Assembly: GCF_000515255.1 (NCBI RefSeq)
Contig: NZ_KI911559.1
Location: 62,001 to 126,000 of the forward strand
Length of the DNA stretch: 64,000 nucleotides
Reading direction: 5' to 3'
From: Rhodovibrio salinarum DSM 9154
Lineage (GTDB): Bacteria > Pseudomonadota > Alphaproteobacteria > Kiloniellales > Rhodovibrionaceae
Shown here piece after piece: positions 46,557 to 56,262 of the stretch; within the stretch, counting starts at the first letter, position 1; each line of letters opens with the position of its first letter. The position numbers and the translations under genes were made by a program. A model generated the notes under the pieces. The model saw only the letters and a list, made by a program, of their open reading frames with translations, was not told the origin of the DNA and searched no databases.

Positions 46557-47771
46557 ATGCGCCAGACGTGGCGATGGTTCGGTCCGCGCGACCTGGTAAG
46601 CGTCGACGACATGCTCCAAGCAGGTGTCGAAGGCGCCGTCTCAGCCCTCCATCACATCCCCCCGGGTCAGGTCTGGGCGACCGAGGAAATCCGCCAGCGC
46701 CAACGGGAAATCGCCACGCGCCGCGACGGCAGTCCTTCCGGCTTGGCCTGGGATGTGGTGGAAAGCCTGCCGGTGTCTGAAGACATCAAGAAGCAGACGG
46801 GTGATTGGCGCACGCATCTCGAGAACTACAAGATCAGTTTGACGAACCTCGCGAACGCGGGGATCAAGACCATCTGCTACAACTTCATGCCGGTGTTGGA
46901 CTGGACGCGCACGGACCTTGCCTACAGGCTCGCGCACGGTGGCACCTGTATGCGCTTCGATGTCTTCGACTTCGCGGCATTCGACATCTTCATCCTGAAC
47001 CGACCGGGCGCCGCAACGGCCTTTCCGGAGGGTGTCTACGAGGAAGCGGAACGCCGCTTCCGCGGGATGAACGAGACGGAACGTCAGGCGCTCTCCGGCA
47101 ACGTGGTCTTTGGCCTTCCCGGCGCGGCGGAGCATTTCACGCTCGAGGATGTCCGCCGTCATCTTGCCGAATACGAAGCCATCGACGCCGACCAGTTGCG
47201 CACACATCTGGTCACCTTCCTGGAGGAGGTTGTGCCGCTCGCCGAACGTCTTGGCGTGCGGCTCTGCTGCCACCCGGATGATCCGCCGTTCCCGCTCTTG
47301 GGACTGCCACGGATCATGTCGACCGAGGGGGATTACGAACGGGTCATGCGCGCCGTCGACAGTCCCGCCAACGGCATCACGCTCTGCTCGGGGTCGCTGG
47401 GCGCCCGGGCGGACAACGACATTCCGGGCATGATGGAACGGCTCGGGGATCGGGTGCACTTCCTGCACATGCGCAATGTGAAGCGGGAAGACGACCAGAT
47501 GCCCGGCTCCTTCTACGAGGCCGAACATCTTGGCGGTGACACCGACATGGTCGCTTTCGTCGCCGCCGTCTTGAAGGAGGAGACACGGCGACGCGCGCAG
47601 GGTCGCGCCGACTGCTCGATCCCGTTCCGGCCCGATCACGGACAGGACATTCTGGACGACCTCAACCGCAAGGCCCAACCCGGCTATCCAGCGATCGGGC
47701 GCCTCAAGGGGCTCGCCGAACTGCGCGGTATCATGACCGCGCTCAGCACCGCATCGTCCGGGAGCGCCTGA
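46557..47771 (+). CDS. uxuA: D-mannonate dehydratase UxuA
   Basis: A 404-residue enzyme that dehydrates D-mannonate to 2-keto-3-deoxy-D-gluconate. Metal and active-site motifs are CCHPDDPPFPLLGLPR, ITLCSGSLG, VHFLHMRNVKRE and FRPDHGQDILDD. The ATG at 46557 is preferred for AGGGAG seven bases upstream; the frame opens 15 codons earlier without one. It is one base from the uxuB start, so both are cotranslated. Confidence 0.95.
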   Translation: MRQTWRWFGPRDLVSVDDMLQAGVEGAVSALHHIPPGQVWATEEIRQRQREIATRRDGSPSGLAWDVVESLPVSEDIKKQTGDWRTHLENYKISLTNLANAGIKTICYNFMPVLDWTRTDLAYRLAHGGTCMRFDVFDFAAFDIFILNRPGAATAFPEGVYEEAERRFRGMNETERQALSGNVVFGLPGAAEHFTLEDVRRHLAEYEAIDADQLRTHLVTFLEEVVPLAERLGVRLCCHPDDPPFPLLGLPRIMSTEGDYERVMRAVDSPANGITLCSGSLGARADNDIPGMMERLGDRVHFLHMRNVKREDDQMPGSFYEAEHLGGDTDMVAFVAAVLKEETRRRAQGRADCSIPFRPDHGQDILDDLNRKAQPGYPAIGRLKGLAELRGIMTALSTASSGSA

Positions 47772-47772
47772 A

Positions 47773-49269
47773 ATGAGCCCCCAGCTTGGCGAGACGACAA
47801 TGGGCCATGCGCAGGCGACGGCCGTGCGTCCCGGCTACGATCCAGCGGCGCATGGCGTTGGGATCGTCCACATTGGGTGTGGGGCGTTCCACCGTGCCCA
47901 CCAGGCCGTTTACACCGATGACGCGCTGGCGCGTTCCGGGGGCGACTGGCGGATCATCGGTGTCAGCCTGCGCAGCACCGAGATCGTCGACGCGTTGAAC
48001 GCCCAGTCCGGGCTGTACACGCTGATCACACGAGGCGCCGGGGGCACCCACAGCCGGATCGTGGCCAGCCTTGCCGAAGCGCGCGCGGCCTCGCGGGACG
48101 TGGCGCACGTGCTGGCGGCGTTGGTCGACCCTAACATCCATCTCGTCACGCTGACGGTGACGGAAAAGGCGTACGGCATCGACCGCACCGCCGGCGACAT
48201 CGACGAGACGCATGCCGCCGTTGCTGCCGACCTGGCGCGTCCGGACGCACCGACCGGCGTGCTCGGCCTCCTGACCGAAGGGCTGCGGCGGCGCAGGCAG
48301 GCAGGCATCCCCCCCTTCACCGTGCTGTGTTGCGACAACCTGCCGGACAATGGCCACCTTCTGCGGACCGGCGTGACGGCCTTCGCCCGGCGGATCGACC
48401 CTGAGCTCGCCGATTTCATCGCGCAGGAGGTGGCTTTCCCCTGCTCGATGGTCGACCGGATCACACCGGCCCCGACCGCACAGACCCGCGCGGAGGCGGA
48501 ACGGCAAACCGGCCTGGAGGACCTAGCGGCGGTCGAGACGGAGCCCTTCACGCAGTGGGTGATCGAGGATCGCTTCCCCGCCGGTCGCCCCGACTGGGAA
48601 GCGGGCGGCGCGCTGTTCGTCGACGACGTTGCCCCTTATGAGCGCATGAAGCTGCGGATGCTGAACGGCACCCATTCGATGCTCGCCTATGCCGGATTTC
48701 TGGCGGGCTGCGTCTATGTACGCGACGTGATGGCCGATGCGTCCCTGGCGGCGCTGGTTAAGCGGCATCTCGCGGCCGCCGCCGCAACCCTCGAACCGCT
48801 TGATGGGATCGACCGGGCGCGGTACGCCGAGCAATTGGCCGAGCGCTTCGCCAACCCGGCAATCGCACACGCGACCTACCAGATCGCGATGGACGGCACC
48901 GAGAAGCTGGCTCAGCGCATCGCAGCACCGGCGGTGGCGGCACTGGAGCAGGGCACGCCCACCCGCCCCTTCGCGTTCGCGCTTGCCATGTGGATGCGCT
49001 ATTGCCTCGGGCGGAGCGAAGCGGGGGAGACCTACGACCTCCGCGACCCTCGGGAGGCGAGCATAGCCGCGGCTGTCGCGCAGGCTGGCGACGATGGGCA
49101 CGCGCTGGCCGCCGCACTGTTCGCGCTTCGGGACGTATCCCCCCAACGTCTGGCCGCCGACGCGGGTTTCCAGGCGCAGGTCGGGGAGATCCTGAACGCC
49201 ACGATGGCGAACGGCGTGCGCGCGGTAATCGACGCCGAGGCGCAGGACCGAGCAGCGACGCCATCCTGA
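47773..49269 (+). CDS. uxuB: Fructuronate reductase / mannitol dehydrogenase family (UxuB)
   Basis: A 498-residue polyol-type dehydrogenase that reduces D-fructuronate to D-mannonate with NADH. The N-terminal nucleotide site is GIVHIGCGAFHRAHQAVY, and the catalytic Lys-x-Asn-His arrangement lies in MKLRMLNGTHSMLAY. Its ATG follows the uxuA stop by one base. With UxuA it feeds 2-keto-3-deoxygluconate; no KDG kinase or aldolase gene occurs in the window, and no uronate isomerase (UxaC), so uronate entry is not explained here. Confidence 0.93.
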   Translation: MSPQLGETTMGHAQATAVRPGYDPAAHGVGIVHIGCGAFHRAHQAVYTDDALARSGGDWRIIGVSLRSTEIVDALNAQSGLYTLITRGAGGTHSRIVASLAEARAASRDVAHVLAALVDPNIHLVTLTVTEKAYGIDRTAGDIDETHAAVAADLARPDAPTGVLGLLTEGLRRRRQAGIPPFTVLCCDNLPDNGHLLRTGVTAFARRIDPELADFIAQEVAFPCSMVDRITPAPTAQTRAEAERQTGLEDLAAVETEPFTQWVIEDRFPAGRPDWEAGGALFVDDVAPYERMKLRMLNGTHSMLAYAGFLAGCVYVRDVMADASLAALVKRHLAAAAATLEPLDGIDRARYAEQLAERFANPAIAHATYQIAMDGTEKLAQRIAAPAVAALEQGTPTRPFAFALAMWMRYCLGRSEAGETYDLRDPREASIAAAVAQAGDDGHALAAALFALRDVSPQRLAADAGFQAQVGEILNATMANGVRAVIDAEAQDRAATPS

Positions 49270-49322
49270 CATCGGGTGATCTTGGCCGTTCTATACAGCG
49301 TTCACCCCCGAGCCGAGCTCTC

Positions 49323-50711
49323 TTAGGACGAAGACCGGGAGGCCGATCTTGACCCGCCACGGCAGCGGCGCGAGCCCCGTGCCACGTCCCGCACCAGCAT
49401 CTGTGGCCGCCACAGCGCAAAGATCCAGCCGCCGATCATGGCCATTGTGAGAACGATCCAGCCGAGGATCACGGCCCGGACACCCGGCGCGAGTGTCGGC
49501 AACTGCCGCGTCCCATCGACCAGGGGGCCGTAGAGGTCGCGTGTCTGGAAGAAACCCAAAGGGACGGACGCGGCTAGCACGCCGAGCGAAATCGCGCACG
49601 CGGCCATCGTCCCCGGCCATCGGGCACGGGCTTTCCCGCCCGCCTCGCGGGCGAGCCGATGCACGTGCAACCACGTGCCGGTCAGGATCAAACCGCTGAG
49701 CGCCAAACCGAAGACGCACCAGACAAGCTTGCTGGCGAGGCCGCCGAAGTCACCGTAGTGCAAGGGATCGGCGGTATTCGCCCAGCGCCAGTACAGCGGC
49801 AGGTCCGAGGCGCGCTGGTCGTACAGCACCTCTCCCGTGTGCCTGTCCACGTACAGGCGGTTGGCGCGATCGCGCACCAGCAGATGGTCGGCTTGACCGT
49901 CAAGGTAGAGGGCACACTCCCCGGGACGCAGGTGTCGCAAATCCATGTCCGGCCGCACCGAGCGCGCCCGTGCCACGACCGCGTCCAGCGGCAGATCCGG
50001 GCGCGTGGACTCGCAGGTCGGTTGCGGCGCCGGATGAACGGAGGAGCTTTCGGCGCCGACATAGGCCATGATCCCGTCGGCGAATTCGTACCGGGCCCGT
50101 TCGATGCCGTACCACGCCCCGGTCACGCTGATCAGCAGCACGAACCACAGGCTCCAGAGACCGCCCGTCTTGTGCAATTCGGACCAAAGCGTCCGGCCTT
50201 TGCCCGCCTTGAACCGGAAAAAGCGGGTCCACCAGCGTTTGTAGAAACAGAGGGCGCCCACAAGTGACACCAACATCGTCACAGCGAACGCGGAGACGAA
50301 CAAAACGCCCCATTGCGTCGGGAAAAACAGATTCCGGTGAAGACTGCGGAAGAACCGCCAGACGTTCATATAGCTGTAGGCGCCGCGCACCTCGGCGGTA
50401 TAGGGGTCGACATAGACACGCACGCGCGCCTGTTCCGGCCGGTTGATCAGCACTTCGGCCGCCGAGCGGGGATAGAGCGGGGCCTGGAGCGATGTCACCT
50501 GAGCTTCAGGAAAGGCCGCTTCGACCGCAGCCAAGATATCGCCCCAGCTCGCCCGCTCCGCACCGACGGCAACCCGCGCTTCCGGCGTCACCAACCAGTC
50601 GATCTCGTGCGAGAGCGTCGCGACGGTCCCGCTCCAACAGATCACGAACAGCAGCAGGCCGGTAATCACCCCCGTGAAGCTGTGCACACGAAACCAGGCA
50701 CGTGTCTTCAT
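49323..50711 (-). CDS. PepSY-domain membrane protein linked to iron uptake
   Basis: A 462-residue membrane protein with four main spans, the first at about 10-34 (HSFTGVITGLLLFVICWSG), large periplasmic PepSY segments (WGDILAAVEAAFPEAQ, YVDPYTAEVRG, LYVDRHTGEVLYD) and conserved histidines (HRNLFF, ELHKTGGLWSLWF). Proteins of this type occur beside TonB receptors and are thought to reduce iron-siderophore complexes in the periplasm. It follows the receptor by 43 bases. Confidence 0.88.
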   Translation of the reverse strand: MKTRAWFRVHSFTGVITGLLLFVICWSGTVATLSHEIDWLVTPEARVAVGAERASWGDILAAVEAAFPEAQVTSLQAPLYPRSAAEVLINRPEQARVRVYVDPYTAEVRGAYSYMNVWRFFRSLHRNLFFPTQWGVLFVSAFAVTMLVSLVGALCFYKRWWTRFFRFKAGKGRTLWSELHKTGGLWSLWFVLLISVTGAWYGIERARYEFADGIMAYVGAESSSVHPAPQPTCESTRPDLPLDAVVARARSVRPDMDLRHLRPGECALYLDGQADHLLVRDRANRLYVDRHTGEVLYDQRASDLPLYWRWANTADPLHYGDFGGLASKLVWCVFGLALSGLILTGTWLHVHRLAREAGGKARARWPGTMAACAISLGVLAASVPLGFFQTRDLYGPLVDGTRQLPTLAPGVRAVILGWIVLTMAMIGGWIFALWRPQMLVRDVARGSRRCRGGSRSASRSSS

Positions 50712-50754
50712 GACACCGCCGTCGCTATGGTCGCATCGACCCCACTTCCCAACG

Positions 50755-53208
50755 TCAGAACGTAAGCGAAAGCGTCCCCATCACCGTCAAAGGCGCACCG
50801 GGGTGGATCTCTCTTCGGCCGCGGGAAGCCTCGATGTATTCCACGTCGAACAGATTCTGGATATTGAGGGATGTCTGGATGTTCTCGCTATAGTTATAGA
50901 ACACCGTGGCATCGGTGCGCACATAGCCATCCACATCGAAGGTATTTTCCAGGTCACCCTTGCGGGCACCGACCGCAAACAGGCCGCCGCCAAATCCAAA
51001 ACCTTTGAGCGAGCCCCGCTGAAACTCGTAGGTCGACCAAAGACTGCCGCTGATCTCGGGAACGTTGGCCAGCCGGTTGCCGACCTCGATCGTATTATCT
51101 TCCGTGACCTCGGCGTCTATGTAAGCGCCGGAGGCGATCACCTTCCAACCGGGCAGGATCTCACCCGTGATATCCAGTTCGACCCCTCGGCTCCGCTGTT
51201 CGCCCGTTTGCACCGAAAAGCCCGGATTGTCCGGATCGGCGGTCAGCACGTTTTCGCGCGTTAGCTGGAACGCGGCCAAGGTGGTCGAGACCCGTCGGTC
51301 GAAGAACTCCGTCTTGACGCCGACCTCGTATTGCTCGCCGGTTTCAGGCTCGAAGGGCGAGCCTGCGTAGGTGGACCCGATCTCGGGTTGGAACGACTGG
51401 CTGTAGCTGGCGTACAGCGACACCCGGTCGACGGGTTTGTAGACAAGACCGAGTCTGGGCGAGAATTCGCGCTCGGTCTGATCGGACGTCACCGCCCCGT
51501 TGCGCTTGCTGCGAATGTCCGCGTAGTCGAAACGCCCCCCGGCGAGGACCTGCCAGTGATCGCCGATCGACACCTGATCCTGCAGGTACAGCCCGACATT
51601 GTTGATGCGGTTATCGGTCGTGGTCGACGACCCGAACGTCCCGGGCTGCGCGCCATAGACCGGATCAAAAATATCGATGGGGGCTAGGCTTGCGATGGCA
51701 TACTCGACCTCGCGTTCGGCCCGGGCCGCTTCAACACCGATCAGCACCTCGTGCTCGAGGAGCCCGGTCTCGAACGCGCCGATTACATCGTTCTGAAGGC
51801 GCAGTTCACGGATGTCGTCATGCTGGCGAAACGTCCGGCGATCGAGCGTCCTGTTGTCGGCCTGAAGACCGCGATTGTCCGCGCTGAAGCGCGATGCATT
51901 CCCGGTGACGAAGCGCGCCGAGTTACGCACCTTCCACGAGTCATTGAACTCGTGCTCCAGGAGGTAGCGCAGCCGTGTCTGGTCCGCCTCGTACTTCGAG
52001 AACCGTTCGCCGAAATAGCGGCTGTGCGGAACATCGGCAACGCGATCACCAACCGCGGTTAAGCCCCGGTCGAATTGGTTCTCCTGCTCCGCGTACTGCG
52101 CGCTCAACGTAAGCCGCGTATCCGGCGAAATGTCCCATGTGCCGATCGGGGCAACGAACACGCGCTCGGAATCAATGAAATAATCCCGGAAGCTGTCACT
52201 CCGCTGGTAGGCGCCGTTGACCCTGAATTTCAGGCTCTTGCTTGCATTCAGGGGGGTGGAGACATCCACCGTTGGACGCACGAACTCATAGCTACCGACC
52301 GTCACATCCGCAGCGTAACGCGGCTCATCCAGGGGCTTTTTGGTCACCAGGTTGACCAGACCGCCCGGCCCCCCCTGCCCATAAAGCACCGATGCCGGGC
52401 CCTTGAGAACCTCCACGCGCTCGACATTGGCAAGATCAAGGAAGATCTCGTCCCCGAAGAAGGGGTTACTGGTCATCCCGTCAGACGTGAAAGCAAACTG
52501 CTCGAACCCCCGTATCCGCAGCACCTCCGCGCGGTTGCCAAAGGTGCCGCCCGCTTGAACGTTACTGACGTTCTTGGCGACATCCGCCAGGCTGTTGGCC
52601 TTCTGATCCTCGATGACCTCACGTGGCACCACCTGGATGGCCTGAGGCACATCGATCAGTGGCGTGTCCGTCCGCGTCGCCGTTGCCGAGCGGGAGGCCT
52701 TGTAGCCGTCGACCGGCCCGTAAGCCGACTCGGTTGCCCCTTCCACCGTGATCGGCCCGAGCTGCAAAGGACCGGCACCGTCCTGCGTTCCTGGCTTTGT
52801 CAGCGTCACGGTATTCGCGTCGGAAAAGCGATACTGCAGTCCGGTACCAGCAAGCAGACGGCTCAGCGCCTCTTCAGGCGTGTACGAACCTTGCACGCCC
52901 TGGGTCTGGCGTTCGGCCGTCATCTCCGCCGGGTAGAGGAGTTGTAGGTCGACGGCCTGAGAGAAGGCCAGCAGCGCCGTCTGCAGGTCGCCTGCGGGAA
53001 TGTCGAAGCGCTGGGCCTCAGCCGCCTGGGCGAGCTGGGCAGACCCTTGTGCGGTCTCGCGCACAGGCTGCGCCCCCTCGTCGGCCGAAGCCGGAATAGC
53101 GGCCAGCGCCAGCAGCGAGCCCCCTGTGAGCAAAGCCCCCATGCGATACCAAAGCGCTCGGTCCCGCGTGGCGGGCCTGCTGCTGCCCGTGTTCCCCCAG
53201 GTGTTCAT
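50755..53208 (-). CDS. TonB-dependent siderophore receptor with STN domain (second)
   Basis: An 817-residue outer-membrane receptor of the FpvA/FoxA type. Signal peptide about 1-42; STN signalling domain about 65-137 (FDIPAGDLQTALLAFSQAV); TonB-box-like GPITVEG; plug starting GPVDGYKASRSATATRTDTP; barrel ending TLSLTF. The plug start closely matches the receptor at 4515, so the two are paralogues with different ligands. The sigma and FecR genes lie directly upstream. Confidence 0.93.
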   Translation of the reverse strand: MNTWGNTGSSRPATRDRALWYRMGALLTGGSLLALAAIPASADEGAQPVRETAQGSAQLAQAAEAQRFDIPAGDLQTALLAFSQAVDLQLLYPAEMTAERQTQGVQGSYTPEEALSRLLAGTGLQYRFSDANTVTLTKPGTQDGAGPLQLGPITVEGATESAYGPVDGYKASRSATATRTDTPLIDVPQAIQVVPREVIEDQKANSLADVAKNVSNVQAGGTFGNRAEVLRIRGFEQFAFTSDGMTSNPFFGDEIFLDLANVERVEVLKGPASVLYGQGGPGGLVNLVTKKPLDEPRYAADVTVGSYEFVRPTVDVSTPLNASKSLKFRVNGAYQRSDSFRDYFIDSERVFVAPIGTWDISPDTRLTLSAQYAEQENQFDRGLTAVGDRVADVPHSRYFGERFSKYEADQTRLRYLLEHEFNDSWKVRNSARFVTGNASRFSADNRGLQADNRTLDRRTFRQHDDIRELRLQNDVIGAFETGLLEHEVLIGVEAARAEREVEYAIASLAPIDIFDPVYGAQPGTFGSSTTTDNRINNVGLYLQDQVSIGDHWQVLAGGRFDYADIRSKRNGAVTSDQTEREFSPRLGLVYKPVDRVSLYASYSQSFQPEIGSTYAGSPFEPETGEQYEVGVKTEFFDRRVSTTLAAFQLTRENVLTADPDNPGFSVQTGEQRSRGVELDITGEILPGWKVIASGAYIDAEVTEDNTIEVGNRLANVPEISGSLWSTYEFQRGSLKGFGFGGGLFAVGARKGDLENTFDVDGYVRTDATVFYNYSENIQTSLNIQNLFDVEYIEASRGRREIHPGAPLTVMGTLSLTF

Positions 53209-53374
53209 CTAATCCACTCCCCCTCGTCGGTAACGCCGCTAAAGCGCAGGGCGGCAGACCGCCTGTGCGTCAATGTCACGGGTTAGACCGATCGGGGAGC
53301 CGGCCTCCTGACCCTCACCAACGAGAAAAATGCGCGGACATGGAAAAAAGTCGGGCCTCGGCCCGACCTGGGCC

Positions 53375-54397
53375 TCAGCCGTCGGCGCGCAGCAAGGTGA
53401 GCCAGGGGGTGACATGGATGACGTCGACCGGCAGCGTCGCCTCGATGGCGGCAAGCGCCCGGCCGGTATCGTCGAGCCGGAAGACCCCCGTGAAACGCGC
53501 CTCAGCGATCGCGGACTCGAGGAACAGGATAGCGCCAGGGCGATAGCGGTCGAGTTCGGCCACCACGTCACGCAGGCGCCGATCGGAAAAGACCAGCCGA
53601 CCGTGGCGCCAAGCGGTCAGCGCCGCCACATCGGCGTGTCGCGTCTCGATGCCGCCCACAGGGCCGTAGCGCGCCACCTCGCCCGCCCCCAGCGTGACGC
53701 CGTCCGGGTCATCGCCTCCGGTTTGTCCACGGGCCACGCGGACCTGCCCCTCGACGACGCCCACGCGCACGGCCGCGTCCGCTTCACGCACGGCGAACGC
53801 CGTGCCAAGCGCTTGCGCCGTGCCGTCGCCCGCTGTCACCCGGAACGGTCGGTCCGGTTCGGACGCCACGGTAAAAAAGGCTTCGCCGCGCAGCAGCTCG
53901 ACGCAGCGGCAGTCGTCGCCCAGGTCGACCGTGAGCGCCGTATCGGTGTTGAGGCGAACCACCGAGCCATCGGCCAAGGCCGCTTCCCGGGTTTCGCCAA
54001 CAGCCGTGGCGTAGTCGGCCCGCAAGCTGTCCGTGCCGCCCAATGCCCACAGGCCAACGACCCCGGCGACCAAGATAGCTGCTGCCACCGGCCACACATG
54101 GCTTCGACGCCGAGGAGAACTCTCTTCTTTGTGCCGAGCACACTGATCGGATGGGGGACTCCCGGTCGCGGCGCCGGGCCGCGGATCGGGCAGGCCGCCA
54201 AGCTCGCCCCAGAGCGCCTGCGCATCTTCATACGCCGCGCGATGGGCGGGATCGCGATCGAGCCAGGCTTGGAAGGCACGGCGGTCCGCTTCGCTGACAG
54301 CATCGGAGGTCATGCGCACGAACCACGCGGTCGCTTCTTCGGCCAGCGCGTCGTTGTGCGGACCTGTATTCGCCGAGCGGCGCCTCGGTCGTGTCAT
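53375..54397 (-). CDS. FecR-family anti-sigma factor (second)
   Basis: A 340-residue protein with a cytoplasmic sigma-binding part (about 1-65), one span at about 101-120 preceded by PRRRSHVWP, and a periplasmic FecR domain (REAALADGSVVRLNTDTALTV, LLRGEAFFTV, ALGTAFAV). It links the receptor at 50755 to the sigma factor at 54521. The ATG at 54397 is preferred; a TTG nine codons earlier is less likely. Confidence 0.9.
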   Translation of the reverse strand: MTRPRRRSANTGPHNDALAEEATAWFVRMTSDAVSEADRRAFQAWLDRDPAHRAAYEDAQALWGELGGLPDPRPGAATGSPPSDQCARHKEESSPRRRSHVWPVAAAILVAGVVGLWALGGTDSLRADYATAVGETREAALADGSVVRLNTDTALTVDLGDDCRCVELLRGEAFFTVASEPDRPFRVTAGDGTAQALGTAFAVREADAAVRVGVVEGQVRVARGQTGGDDPDGVTLGAGEVARYGPVGGIETRHADVAALTAWRHGRLVFSDRRLRDVVAELDRYRPGAILFLESAIAEARFTGVFRLDDTGRALAAIEATLPVDVIHVTPWLTLLRADG

Positions 54398-54520
54398 GCC
54401 GTCCCGTTGCCAGCAGTCTCGCAAGCGACCCGCGCCGGCGGCGTCGCCCCAGACGGTCGCGCGCTTGGTTCACGATCTTGGACTGCCCGCGGGCAGCGCC
54501 TCCTGACTGGGAAGATGCAA

Positions 54521-55039
54521 TTATTTCCCGGCGGCGTCGAGGCAACGACGGCAGTGCACCAGGGCGCGGATGATGTGCTTCTCCACCATGTTCCGGGAAA
54601 TCCCCAGGCGGGCCGCGATCTCGCCGTTGGCGAGTCCGTCAAGCCGGCTCATCAGAAAGACCTCGCGGCAGCGCGGGGATAACGCGTCCACGGCTTCGGC
54701 CAGCAGCAGAAGGCGCTCCCGCGCGAGGGCGGCGGTTTCCGCATCCGGCTCGGAGCACGCCACCGCCTCGGGTACCGGGCTGCCGTCGACGACGCCCGCG
54801 TGCGTGCGCTCCCGCGCCATGCGGTCGCGGGCAGCATTCGCGGCCACCTGGAACAGATAGGCCCGGGGCTCCTCCACGGGCCGTCCTGGCGTGCGGCGAA
54901 GCAGACGCAGCCACGCCTCCTGAGACACCTCAGCCGCCGTCTCCTCGCAGCGCAGCATGCGCACGAGAAACCGGCGCAACGCCGTCTGATGCTGGCGGTA
55001 TAGCGCCTCCACCGCAAGCTCCTGCGCCGAGGATCCCAT
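54521..55039 (-). CDS. ECF RNA polymerase sigma factor (FecI type, second)
   Basis: A 172-residue sigma factor with region 2 (ETAAEVSQEAWLRLLRRTPG) and a region 4 helix-turn-helix (LSPRCREVFLMSRLDGL, IAARLGISRNMVEKHI). The start at 55039 (MGSSAQELAVEALYRQH) fits family length; a frame opening at 55198 would run through the Fur-like box. It heads the second iron locus, and its leftward operon is probably iron-repressed through the box at 55155. Confidence 0.9.
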   Translation of the reverse strand: MGSSAQELAVEALYRQHQTALRRFLVRMLRCEETAAEVSQEAWLRLLRRTPGRPVEEPRAYLFQVAANAARDRMARERTHAGVVDGSPVPEAVACSEPDAETAALARERLLLLAEAVDALSPRCREVFLMSRLDGLANGEIAARLGISRNMVEKHIIRALVHCRRCLDAAGK

Positions 55040-55154
55040 GCTCCCGTCCCATCCGCGTCCCGGCCTCCCTACGGCGCGTCGCCATCCGCGCGCTCCTGCT
55101 TGAGGGCACCCTCGGGAATACCTGACTGTTTGAATCGGGATGGACGTTAGTGAG

Positions 55155-55173
55155 AATGCGAACCACTCGCAAC
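55155..55173. promoter_or_regulatory. Fur-box-like palindrome upstream of the second sigma factor
   Basis: AATGCGA-ACCAC-TCGCAAC: five-base inner arms (TGCGA/TCGCA) are perfect and the outer bases imperfect. It lies 116 bases upstream of the chosen sigma start. The half-site AATGCGA is identical to that in the 7082 box. Confidence 0.5.
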
Positions 55174-55211
55174 AATGAATCGCCGCGCCAACAGGCAACG
55201 GCCACTCCCCC

Positions 55212-56114
55212 TCAGCCGTAACCTTCGGGGGTCGTTCGCGGGCGGCGCTCGCGGTAAGCGACGTAGACCGAGCTCACGAAGATCATGCTCCCGCCGACCC
55301 ACGTGAACAGGTCCGGCACCTCGGCGAAGAACACAATCCCGAACAGGCTGGCCCAGACCAGCTTGAGGAAATCGAACGGCAACACGACGCTGGTGTCCGC
55401 CAGCGCAAAGGCCCGCGACAGGGACAGCTGTACCACGCTCCCCAAGGCCCCGATCCCAACCAGCCAGCCCCACTGGATCGGTGTCGGCCATTTCCAGACC
55501 AGTAACGCCGGCACCAGGGTGAAGAGCCCCACGAAGAAGGCCGCCCACACGGTGATGGATAGGGAGCTTTCCGTCTCCGTCAAACGCTTGATCACGATCA
55601 TCGCGCCCGCCCAGACGACGCTGGCGCCCAAAGCCAACAAGGCGCCATCCCCAAGCAGTTCGCCGCCCGGGCGCAGGATCAGCAACGTGCTGGCAAAGCC
55701 AACAACGAGGGCTGACCAGCGGCGTGCGCCCACACGCTCGCCAAGGATCAGGATTGCCAGCAGCGTCGCGAAGAGCGGCGCGGTGAAGTTGATGGCGGAA
55801 ACCGTCGCCAGAGGGGCTAGGCTCACGGCCCAGAAGAACGACAACATCCCGACAGCGTTGAGCGCGCCGCGCAACACGTGCAGCCAGGGGTGCGACGTGC
55901 GCACCACGGCTGCGCCCCCGGCGTGCCAGATCACCGGCAGCAGCATGATCAGGCCGATCAGGCAGCGGAAGAAGCTGATTTGCGCCGGATGAAGGTCGCT
56001 CGACAGCACCTTCACCGCCGACACCATAACGGTGTTGGTGAAACCGGAGAGCACCATGAAGCCGATACCGAGAAGCGCCGGCGCGCTCACCCCCTGCGGT
56101 AAGCGCAGACTCAT
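55212..56114 (-). CDS. EamA/DMT-family membrane transporter
   Basis: A 300-residue protein with about ten membrane helices in two EamA repeats (SFFRCLIGLIMLLPVIW in the first; VVLPFDFLKLVWASLFGIVF in the second). Family members export amino acids, nucleosides or other metabolites; the substrate cannot be told from the sequence. The ATG at 56114 is the natural start; a longer frame extends far upstream through non-membrane, arginine-rich sequence and is rejected. Confidence 0.88.
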   Translation of the reverse strand: MSLRLPQGVSAPALLGIGFMVLSGFTNTVMVSAVKVLSSDLHPAQISFFRCLIGLIMLLPVIWHAGGAAVVRTSHPWLHVLRGALNAVGMLSFFWAVSLAPLATVSAINFTAPLFATLLAILILGERVGARRWSALVVGFASTLLILRPGGELLGDGALLALGASVVWAGAMIVIKRLTETESSLSITVWAAFFVGLFTLVPALLVWKWPTPIQWGWLVGIGALGSVVQLSLSRAFALADTSVVLPFDFLKLVWASLFGIVFFAEVPDLFTWVGGSMIFVSSVYVAYRERRPRTTPEGYG

Positions 56115-56262
56115 CGGGCCGTGACGGGCGCCCCACCCCCGTGCAGGGCCACGGCCGAGGCGACGCCAAGCCTGCCCCACTCCAGGGAACGCGCGTCCCC
56201 TCCCCAGAGGGGGCTTATCGGGCAGCACCTTGGCGCGCCTGCATCCAAGCCCAGCATCCCGT

